From the NCBI GenBank assembly GCA_052173415.1, contig JBQMYQ010000051.1, positions 1 to 9,398 on the forward strand: a stretch of 9,398 nucleotides of DNA, in the 5' to 3' direction. Source of the DNA: Wolinella sp052173415. Lineage in GTDB: Bacteria; Campylobacterota; Campylobacteria; Campylobacterales; Helicobacteraceae. The notes beneath the pieces were generated by a model. The model made no database searches and had not been told where the DNA came from. It saw only the letters and a list, made by a program, of their open reading frames with translations. This document shows positions 1 through 5,807 of this stretch, one piece after another. Positions within the stretch are counted from its first letter, which is position 1. Each line of letters opens with the position of its first letter. Position numbers and translations under genes: made by a program.

Positions 1-990
1 TTTAAAAATCCCCAAAACTTTGCGCGCATGACAGGGGTCATGATAGGTAATAGTGCGCTCCATGCTGATGTTAAGGGACTTCAGACGCTCCAGCAGATCC
101 GTTTTGTGATAGAGCCAGTCACTCGCGATATAAATCTTGGGCAGCAGCTTCTCAATACGCTCGCGCCACAAGGGCTGATCGTGCATAAAATGCGCCCAAT
201 CCTCCAAAATCATCGCGCTACAGGTCGCCTCAGGGATAATCATCGCCTCAATTTCATCAAAAAAGGTCTCAAAATATTCGACATTTTGCTTGATGAGCTT
301 ATCTACGGTGGCAAAATCCCCCGTAAAATACGCAGGTGCAGCGCAACACTGCTGGGCTTTGGGGATAAACGCGTCAATCTTCAGCTCTTTTAAAATTTCC
401 ATGAGAGAATCGCCGATTCTCGTGTAGTTGTAATTCGCCAAACAGCCGATAAAAATCGCCACACGGCGCGCCTTAGAGCCCTCGCTATTGCGCGTCTCCT
501 CAGGATAACGCTCCATGAAGCTCTTTGGACGTAGCCATATAAAGACGCGATTCCCCACAAAGGGGAGCGGGAATCGTGGCTGCATGGACTGTTTCTCAGG
601 TAAGTTTTTAAACAGCAGGGGCGTAAAATATGAGCCGAGCTTAAACGCAAAATCCATGATTTTACGATTCCTAAGGAGGAAAAAATAGGCGCGCTTAAAC
701 CACGCTATGCCAAATTTCTCGGCAATATCGCGCCGCACATTCTCAATAATCTGATCGGTAGGGAGCTTATTTGGACAGACATAAGTGCATGAGGTGCACA
801 AAAAACAGGTCTCAAAAATCTTTTTTACGTCTTTACTAAGCTCCAAATCGCCGCGCTCATACGCACCCAAAAGGTCGATAAAGCCCCGTGGCGAGGTCGT
901 CTCATCGGGGTGAATTTTATAAATCGTGCATACGGGGATACATTTCCCACACTTCACACAGGTATTGTTTATTTTTTGATAGTCAAACAT
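1..990 (-). CDS. GlcF/GlpC-like (Fe-S)-binding oxidoreductase subunit, C-terminus cut by window edge
   Basis: Probable electron-transfer subunit of a membrane-associated 2-hydroxyacid or glycerol-3-phosphate type dehydrogenase. I read 330 codons without a stop from the ATG at 990; the family is usually a little over 400 residues, so the C-terminus lies beyond position 1. Residues 11-21 form CxxCxxCxxxC and residues 62-72 form CxxCxxCxxxCP, two [4Fe-4S] ferredoxin sites. A first CCG (cysteine-rich) domain follows, with C183, the pair C215-C216 and C257 in a CSAM context (one Cys where some relatives have CxxC). YHDPCH near residues 316-321 begins the second CCG domain. It starts 1 base after the hemN stop with only a weak Shine-Dalgarno, which suggests translational coupling. 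H. pylori has a related gene, annotated glpC, beside hemN. No dehydrogenase partner is visible here, so the substrate (lactate, glycolate, glycerol-3-phosphate) cannot be assigned. Confidence 0.87.
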   Translation of the reverse strand, partial: MFDYQKINNTCVKCGKCIPVCTIYKIHPDETTSPRGFIDLLGAYERGDLELSKDVKKIFETCFLCTSCTYVCPNKLPTDQIIENVRRDIAEKFGIAWFKRAYFFLLRNRKIMDFAFKLGSYFTPLLFKNLPEKQSMQPRFPLPFVGNRVFIWLRPKSFMERYPEETRNSEGSKARRVAIFIGCLANYNYTRIGDSLMEILKELKIDAFIPKAQQCCAAPAYFTGDFATVDKLIKQNVEYFETFFDEIEAMIIPEATCSAMILEDWAHFMHDQPLWRERIEKLLPKIYIASDWLYHKTDLLERLKSLNISMERTITYHDPCHARKVLGIFK

Positions 991-991
991 T

Positions 992-2359
992 TCACACCGT
1001 CTTACTGAATTTGCGCTCTAAGGGCGGAGTCTTTTTTAAAAACGTATCAAACACCATCGCGATGTTACGAACCAGCATTGCCCCCGTGGGCGAGACTTTA
1101 ATGCCCTGCTCGCTAAGCTCCACAAGCCCCGCCTCCACATATTCGCCGAGCTCTTGCAGCGATTCTTCAAAATGGCTCTGAAAATCTATGCCATAACGCG
1201 CCTCAATGGGTGCATACGCGAGTTTGAAATTACTCATAAGCGACATGATGACCTCCTTGCGCAAGCAATCCTCTTCACCCAGCGCGATTCCCTTACAAAT
1301 AGGTAGATGGCCGCTATCAAGCGCACTTTCATATTCGCTCATCTCTTTGTGGTTTTGCGCATAATAATCCAGTCCCTCGCCGATAGAAGTCAGCCCGATT
1401 CCTATCGTCTGGCTACCCCCTTTAGTAGTATATCCTTGAAAATTACGGCGCAACTCGCCCTTCTCGATCGCTCTAAAAAGCTCATCTTCGCGCTTTGCGA
1501 AGTGATCCATGCCAATCATCTCATAGCCCTTCTCTTTAAGGAATCCAATCGCATGCTCCAAAATTTTAAGCTTCTCTTTGGGCGAGGGTAGCGTCGTCTC
1601 ATCAATCTTGCGCATGGTTTTTTTCATCCATGGGACGTGAGCATAGTTGAAAATCGCCAAGCGATCGGGATTAAGCTTCACGACCGATTCCAGTGTAGTT
1701 TTAAAGCTCTCGAAATCTTGATGAGGAAGCCCATAAATCAAATCAAAATTAATCGAAGTGATCCCAAAATCACGCGCCAAAGCAACTGCGTCGCTCACGA
1801 GCTGCACACTTTGCGCGCGGTGGATCGCCTCTTGCACATTCTCATCAAAATCCTGCACGCCAAAGCTGAGACGATTGATTCCGCCCTCTTTTAGGGCTTT
1901 CATCTGCGCTTTTGTGAAAAATCGCGGGTCAATTTCACAGCTAAGCTCCGCATCCATCGCAAAATTAGGAAACGTCCCGTGAATAAGCCCAAGCACCATC
2001 GCAAGCTGGGAATCGTCCATAAAAGTCGGTGTCCCGCCCCCAAAATGAAGCTGCGTGACCGTGCGCGAAGTATCAAGCGCACTCCTTAAAAGCGTGAGCT
2101 CTTTCTCCAAATAGCCGATATAGCGCGCTTTTTTATCCTCTTTGCTCGTGTAGATGACATTACAGCCGCAAAAATAACAGGCACTGCGGCAAAAAGGCAA
2201 ATGCACATAAAGCGACAAAGGCACGTTCCTATCACTCCTAGCAAGCGCACCCAGATACTCTGTCTCGCTAAAATTCTCACTAAATTCATTCGCCGTAGGG
2301 TAGCTTGTGTATCGCGGACCAGCCTTAGAATAGCGGGCAAACTTCTCAAAATCAACCAT
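992..2359 (-). CDS. hemN: Oxygen-independent coproporphyrinogen III oxidase HemN (radical SAM)
   Basis: Cytoplasmic radical-SAM enzyme that oxidatively decarboxylates coproporphyrinogen III to protoporphyrinogen IX in heme synthesis without O2, as suits an anaerobe or microaerophile. The protein is 455 residues, close to the usual HemN length. The N-terminal GPRYTSYPTA segment marks true HemN rather than HemW. The cluster motif CxxxCxxCxC is C57, C61, C64, C66, and GGGTP (about 107-111) is the SAM-binding segment. The C-terminal VRNIAMVFD-type segment is also HemN-like. The open frame runs upstream to 2443, but the 28 extra codons overlap the preceding gene and are not HemN-like. I chose the ATG at 2359 because GGAG lies 8 bases upstream and the sequence then begins MVDFEKFARY. 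It lies 4 bp after the stop of the DUF2603-like gene and 1 bp before the Fe-S protein gene, inside the argF operon. Confidence 0.96.
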   Translation of the reverse strand: MVDFEKFARYSKAGPRYTSYPTANEFSENFSETEYLGALARSDRNVPLSLYVHLPFCRSACYFCGCNVIYTSKEDKKARYIGYLEKELTLLRSALDTSRTVTQLHFGGGTPTFMDDSQLAMVLGLIHGTFPNFAMDAELSCEIDPRFFTKAQMKALKEGGINRLSFGVQDFDENVQEAIHRAQSVQLVSDAVALARDFGITSINFDLIYGLPHQDFESFKTTLESVVKLNPDRLAIFNYAHVPWMKKTMRKIDETTLPSPKEKLKILEHAIGFLKEKGYEMIGMDHFAKREDELFRAIEKGELRRNFQGYTTKGGSQTIGIGLTSIGEGLDYYAQNHKEMSEYESALDSGHLPICKGIALGEEDCLRKEVIMSLMSNFKLAYAPIEARYGIDFQSHFEESLQELGEYVEAGLVELSEQGIKVSPTGAMLVRNIAMVFDTFLKKTPPLERKFSKTV

Positions 2360-2363
2360 CAAT

Positions 2364-2831
2364 CTACTCCAATACATCTTCTTTGCGCATAAAAAGATCA
2401 CTAAGCTGGAGGAACAAATTAGGATGACGTCGCTTAATCTCACGCACTAAACGCTTCGTATCCACTTCGGCGTATTCCCGCGCCTCAATCTCGCGAATCG
2501 CCACCTCCCACACGTCATCAAAATCAATGGGCATCTGCTGAATAATATCGCGCTCAAGAAGAAGCTTCACGCGCTCCTTGCCTCCGTCATTGAGCGCAAG
2601 CAAAAGCGAAAAAATGAGCGGTGCGGGCACCATCATGTATTCATCGCCCGCCTGAGCGTCCTTGACATAGCAGAGCTCCTTGCTTCCGAGCTTGCCTTTG
2701 ATGAATTCCAAAATCGCCCCATTCCCCTCCAAGCGGTGCAAAAGTGCGCGATTGCGCTTTTGCCCCTTCTGAAACACGCGAATGACCTCATCGATGTTGG
2801 GCACGGGTTTTATCTGTTTTGCTCTAGCCAA
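2364..2831 (-). CDS. Small conserved protein between argF and hemN, probably DUF2603/UPF0763
   Basis: Protein of 155 residues with no signal peptide or membrane segment, rich in charged residues and probably mostly helical and cytoplasmic. From recall of Campylobacterota gene order, a small hypothetical protein sits next to hemN in H. pylori and between argF and hemN in C. jejuni; I believe this is the DUF2603/UPF0763 family, but I have not searched. I see no catalytic motif and assign no function. The start appears to be TTG at 2831, overlapping the 3' end of argF by 22 bp, with AAAGG 9 bases upstream. The first in-frame alternative is a GTG about 10 codons in (before PNIDEV). Its stop lies 4 bp before hemN. 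The overlap on one side and 4-bp gap on the other imply obligate co-expression with both neighbours. Confidence 0.82.
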   Translation of the reverse strand: MARAKQIKPVPNIDEVIRVFQKGQKRNRALLHRLEGNGAILEFIKGKLGSKELCYVKDAQAGDEYMMVPAPLIFSLLLALNDGGKERVKLLLERDIIQQMPIDFDDVWEVAIREIEAREYAEVDTKRLVREIKRRHPNLFLQLSDLFMRKEDVLE

Positions 2832-3730
2832 ACCATAATTCCTTTCTGGGCATGAAGTCGATTCTCTGCCTCATCAAAAATGAGACTCTGCGCACCCTCC
2901 AGCACCTCTTCACTGACCTCTTGTCCGCGATAAGCCGGCAGGCAATGCAGAAAAATTGCATCGCTTTTTGCGAGGCTCAAGAGCGGGGAATCGACGCAAA
3001 ATCCCGCGAAATCCCGCATGCGCTGCTCTTTCTCATCTTCTTGCCCCATAGAAGCCCACGTATCGGTTGTGATGACATCAGCACCCGTTGCGGCGAGCTT
3101 TGGATCATTGGTGAGGGTGATCTTTGCGCCGCTCTCCTTAGCAAACTCACGCGCGCAATTATAAATCCCCTCATTAGGCTCATAACCCTTTGGAGTGGCG
3201 ATCCTTAGCTCAAACCCGAGCTTGCTCGCGAGCATGAGCCACGAATGAGACATATTATTGCCATCGCCAATATACGCTACGATAGGATTTTCCGCCTTCC
3301 CCTGCTCCATCATCGTCATGTAATCCGCCATGAGCTGCACGGGATGGTAGGAATCGCTTAGTCCATTAATCACGGGCACGCTGGAGTAGCGCGCAAACTC
3401 CTCGAGCCGATCATGCCCTGCAGTGCGGATCATCACCATATCGACCATGCGTGAGAGCACACGCGCCGTATCTTTCATCTCCTCGCCTCGCCCCAGCTGA
3501 ATATCGCGACTGGAGAGGAATATTCCCTTGCCTCCGAGCTGATGGATTCCCACTTCAAAGCTCACGCGCGTGCGAGTGGAGCTCTTCTCAAAAATCATGC
3601 CCAAAATTTTCCCTTCCAAAAGCAAAGGGCGGATTCCCTGCTTTAGATTGTGTTTCATCTCCGCTGCGAGTGAAAGAATCTCTAAAATCTCTCGGGCACT
3701 AAAATCTTTCAAAGTCAAAAAGTGTCTCAA
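2810..3730 (-). CDS. argF: Ornithine carbamoyltransferase ArgF
   Basis: Cytoplasmic enzyme that makes citrulline from carbamoyl phosphate and ornithine in arginine synthesis. The 306-residue length is typical. Visible motifs: STRTR at 51-55 (carbamoyl-phosphate binding), HPVQ at 129-132 followed by a LMADYMTM helix, GDGNN at 155-159, the ornithine-binding D-x-x-x-S-M-G segment ending at SMG 227-229, and the catalytic HCLPA at 262-266. The start is a TTG at 3730: the sequence then begins MRHFLTL, as I remember Campylobacter ArgF doing, and AGG (in GAGGTGGAG) lies 6 bases upstream. There is no ATG in a suitable place. The 77-bp gap from nfo holds a candidate -10 box and a perfect inverted repeat, so argF is probably the first gene of an operon continuing through hemN. 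No other arg gene is in the window. Transcarbamylase specificity rests on the SMG and HCLPA motifs. Confidence 0.97.
   Translation of the reverse strand: MRHFLTLKDFSAREILEILSLAAEMKHNLKQGIRPLLLEGKILGMIFEKSSTRTRVSFEVGIHQLGGKGIFLSSRDIQLGRGEEMKDTARVLSRMVDMVMIRTAGHDRLEEFARYSSVPVINGLSDSYHPVQLMADYMTMMEQGKAENPIVAYIGDGNNMSHSWLMLASKLGFELRIATPKGYEPNEGIYNCAREFAKESGAKITLTNDPKLAATGADVITTDTWASMGQEDEKEQRMRDFAGFCVDSPLLSLAKSDAIFLHCLPAYRGQEVSEEVLEGAQSLIFDEAENRLHAQKGIMVWLEQNR
2841..2845 (-). promoter_or_regulatory. Ribosome binding site supporting the TTG start of the DUF2603-like gene
   Basis: On the minus strand AAAGG lies 9 bases before the TTG at 2831, inside the last codons of argF. It is the only reasonable Shine-Dalgarno near the 5' end and supports the TTG over the GTG about 10 codons later. 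The spacing is slightly long, so the start remains less certain than the reading frame. Confidence 0.5.
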
Positions 3731-3731
3731 A

Positions 3732-3740
3732 CTCCACCTC
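3732..3740 (-). promoter_or_regulatory. Ribosome binding site supporting the TTG start of argF
   Basis: The minus strand reads GAGGTGGAG then T then TTG. The AGG part lies 6 bases before the TTG, which is good Shine-Dalgarno spacing. Together with the MRHFLTL protein start this decides the TTG at 3730 as initiation codon. Confidence 0.65.
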
Positions 3741-3775
3741 TAAGAACCAAAACTCACAAGGGCTACAAAGCTTGA

Positions 3776-3781
3776 AATATA
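3776..3781 (-). promoter_or_regulatory. Candidate -10 box of the argF operon (TATATT)
   Basis: The minus strand reads AAAG-TATATT-TCAAG in the 77-bp gap between nfo and argF, a 5/6 match to TATAAT. No good -35 hexamer is found 16-18 bp upstream, which is normal for housekeeping promoters of Campylobacterota, where the -35 is poorly conserved. Transcription would start near 3769, leaving a leader of about 40 nt. The -35 position coincides with the inverted repeat at 3793-3811. Confidence 0.45.
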
Positions 3782-3792
3782 CTTTAAAGATG

Positions 3793-3811
3793 TTGATAAA
3801 AACCTTATCAA
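3793..3811. repeat. Perfect 7-bp inverted repeat over the argF -35 region and nfo stop codon
   Basis: TTGATAA-AAACC-TTATCAA, 7-bp arms and a 5-bp centre. Relative to the TATATT at 3776-3781 it is centred on the expected -35 position, so it could be an operator for a regulator of argF. It also includes the TGA stop of nfo. As RNA it would form an A/U-rich hairpin without a following U-run, so it is a poor intrinsic terminator. It lacks the TGAAT...ATTCA halves of the classical ARG box. Confidence 0.5.
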
Positions 3812-4662
3812 TCCGCCTTAATTAGCGAATAGAGTAGCTCAATCTCACGCGCCCAAATGCTCTCATCAATCGTCTCTAAAATGAGCGGGATTCCATCAGT
3901 GCGCGGATCATTCATGATAAATTCAAAGGGCTTAAGCCCTAGCTCGCCCGCGCCTAGGCTGTGATGGCGATCTACATGGCTTTGGAATTTCGCTTTGGAA
4001 TCATTAAGGTGCATACCTTTAAGGTAGGTGAAGCCCACTTCGCGCCCAAAAATCGCCATACTCTCCTCATAAGCCTCAAGCGTGCGAATATCATACCCTG
4101 CGCTAAACATGTGGCAAGTATCAATACAGACTCCTATGCGCGATTTATCATCGACTTGATCGATGATCTCGCCCAGATGACGGAAGTCATAGCCGACATT
4201 ACTCCCCTGCCCCGCGGTATTTTCAATCACAGCAATCACATCTTCAGTAACATCAAGCGCGATGTTAATCGATTCCGCGACGCGCCTTAAACATTCAGTT
4301 TCGCTAATTTGCTTCAGATGGCTACCCGGATGAAAATTAAGCCGATCAAGCCCGAGTATTCCGCACCTGTATAGCTCATCAATGAACGCCGCGCGCGACT
4401 TCTCTAGCCCCTCTTTATCGGGATGCCCTAGGTTGATGAGATAGCTATCATGAGGCAGGACGTGCTGTGGAGCGATTCCTGCGAGGATTAAATTAGTCTT
4501 AAAGCTCTCAATCTCATCAATACTCAAAGGCTTTGCATTCCATTGACGCTGATTTTTGGTAAAAAGTGCAAACGCCTTTGCGCCGATTTTACTTGCATTC
4601 AAAGGAGCATTTTGCACGCCACCACTCGCACTCACATGCGCACCGATAAATTTCTCTCTCAT
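3808..4662 (-). CDS. nfo: Endonuclease IV (AP endonuclease Nfo)
   Basis: Base-excision-repair enzyme that cuts the DNA backbone 5' of abasic sites and trims blocked 3' ends, using three zinc ions. It has 284 residues (E. coli Nfo 285). All nine metal ligands known from E. coli are present with a shift of two: H71 (PHDSY), H111 (NFHPGSH), E147 (ENTAGQG), D181 and H184 (CIDTCHMFSAGYD), H218 (GMHLND), D231 and H233 (DRHHS), and E263 (LETID). The N-terminal IGAHVSASGG is also typical. The ATG at 4662 overlaps the stop of the upstream lipoprotein gene as ATGA, so translation is probably coupled. It is the last gene of the maf-flgP-lipoprotein-nfo set. No promoter of its own is evident, so it is probably expressed with the flagellar-type genes. 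Confidence 0.97.
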   Translation of the reverse strand: MREKFIGAHVSASGGVQNAPLNASKIGAKAFALFTKNQRQWNAKPLSIDEIESFKTNLILAGIAPQHVLPHDSYLINLGHPDKEGLEKSRAAFIDELYRCGILGLDRLNFHPGSHLKQISETECLRRVAESINIALDVTEDVIAVIENTAGQGSNVGYDFRHLGEIIDQVDDKSRIGVCIDTCHMFSAGYDIRTLEAYEESMAIFGREVGFTYLKGMHLNDSKAKFQSHVDRHHSLGAGELGLKPFEFIMNDPRTDGIPLILETIDESIWAREIELLYSLIKAD

Positions 4663-5195
4663 TTCTTGGGAATCTCCTTGAGGGCAAAGATAATTTTACG
4701 CATACGCTCTTGAAAGATAGTTCCTGCACTTGAGCGCTCATAAAGGATATGATAGTGTGGGGTTTTTATCTCTTGGATAATACCCCCACGGGAATCGCCC
4801 TGCATGCTAGAATCTATCTGCTTTCCTCTGCCCTGAAATATATCATGTCCCAAAACAATCTCTTCTAAAAGCGTCTCATAGCCCGCTTTTGCGCCAAAAA
4901 TCTCACGATTAATCCGCGCTTTAGAAACACAATCGCCATTAATGCAAATAGAATCGCTCCAAATATCAATCACAATGCTTGAGTGTGCGAGCGAATACCC
5001 TTCGATAGAGAGCCGATTTGTGTAGCGTTTCACAAAGCCTAAATCATGGAACTTAAACTGCGGCGTGCTAATAAGAAGAATCTTGGGTGTAGTGGATAGA
5101 AGCGCGCCACTTTTTGGAGCGCAAGCGGAAAAAACAAGCAAGAATCCAAAGAGGACAGGAATCCAAAGCGCGCGAAGGCATCTCGCCCCGCGCAA
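4659..5195 (-). CDS. Putative lipoprotein in the FlgQ position, directly downstream of the FlgP-like gene
   Basis: Protein of 178 residues with a type II signal peptide: RGAR-type basic start, hydrophobic stretch of about residues 9-22, then FSAC with the lipid-acceptor Cys at 25. Phe at -3 is less common than Leu in a lipobox. The mature part includes a FKFHDLGF segment and a CINGDC pair (C84, C89) that may form a disulphide. I recall similar small lipoproteins in Campylobacterota but do not recognise this one securely. In C. jejuni, flgP is followed by flgQ, whose product is needed for FlgP stability and motility; the FlgQ suggestion here rests on position only. The start is a TTG at 5195, 11 bp after the FlgP-like stop, with no clear Shine-Dalgarno. 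An in-frame stop at 5217-5219 limits upstream options and no ATG precedes the lipobox. Its stop overlaps the nfo start. Confidence 0.75.
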   Translation of the reverse strand: MRGARCLRALWIPVLFGFLLVFSACAPKSGALLSTTPKILLISTPQFKFHDLGFVKRYTNRLSIEGYSLAHSSIVIDIWSDSICINGDCVSKARINREIFGAKAGYETLLEEIVLGHDIFQGRGKQIDSSMQGDSRGGIIQEIKTPHYHILYERSSAGTIFQERMRKIIFALKEIPKK

Positions 5196-5206
5196 AATTC
5201 TAGGAA

Positions 5207-5776
5207 TCAGAACTCTTCACCTGTGAGGATTCGATACCAGCGTTTGCCATCAAGCTTTAGCTCCATGCTGACTTGGCATAGCCCGTCTTTATAGACCGTC
5301 TCGATGATTTCAGCATTTCTGATGACCGCGAGCACTTTAGTTTTGACGGTCGAATTCTTAAGCACCATATCACGCACGGTATCTTGCGCATTGACGCGGA
5401 TTCCATACATTTTTTCCCCGATTTGTCGATACGCATCGACAATCGCCGCACGTTTAGCGAGCGCGAGAGCCTGTGCAGGAGAGATGGTGCTCTCAGGAGC
5501 GACCCCCATACCCACCGCGCTAATCTCAATAATGCTTGAGGGTGTGATCATCGGTGCATTCGGGATCACCACCTCATCGGTTTGCACCTCATTGCCACGT
5601 AATTCTGTGGATTTGTAGGAGTTCCGATTGGGGTAGGATTCCACGCTACTACTCTGCACATTTGAGGTTACGCTCATTGTGCTACCGCTACTCATTGTGT
5701 TACTATTTGAAGCCACCGCGCCACTCACTAAGAGAAGCGTCCCTGCTACCGCTGAGGAGAAAAGTTTTCTTGTCAT
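5207..5776 (-). CDS. flgP: FlgP-like LPP20-family secreted protein (flagellar basal-disk type)
   Basis: Protein of 189 residues. An N-terminal signal (TRK, then a hydrophobic stretch to about residue 19) probably ends near SGAVAS (19-24) by signal peptidase I; there is no Cys in this region, so it is not a standard lipoprotein. Residues 24-60 are a Ser/Asn/Thr-rich linker. Residues about 84-180 form a domain typical of LPP20/FlgP proteins: EISAVGMGVAP, then SPAQALALAKRAAIVDAYRQ, and a strand-rich C-terminus. C. jejuni FlgP is an outer-membrane lipoprotein that builds the large basal disk of the flagellar motor and is required for motility. The neighbours (Maf upstream, lipoprotein downstream) favour FlgP over a generic LPP20 protein. 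ATG at 5776 has AAGGA 8 bases upstream; the gap from maf is 31 bp. The only cysteine is C167. Confidence 0.78.
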   Translation of the reverse strand: MTRKLFSSAVAGTLLLVSGAVASNSNTMSSGSTMSVTSNVQSSSVESYPNRNSYKSTELRGNEVQTDEVVIPNAPMITPSSIIEISAVGMGVAPESTISPAQALALAKRAAIVDAYRQIGEKMYGIRVNAQDTVRDMVLKNSTVKTKVLAVIRNAEIIETVYKDGLCQVSMELKLDGKRWYRILTGEEF

Positions 5777-5807
5777 TGCAATTCCTTTTTAGACTGATTT
5801 CTCACAC

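Noticed and set aside
390..650. Minus-strand frame of 86 codons within the Fe-S protein gene
   Set aside because: It is out of frame with the continuous Fe-S protein reading frame, which carries the cysteine motifs; it is a shadow.
2360..2443. 28-codon N-terminal extension of hemN
   Set aside because: It overlaps the coding end of the upstream gene, is not HemN-like, and the ATG at 2359 has a good ribosome binding site.
3518..3527. GGAATATTCC palindrome inside argF
   Set aside because: Within conserved coding sequence and far from the promoter; short palindromes of this size are expected by chance.
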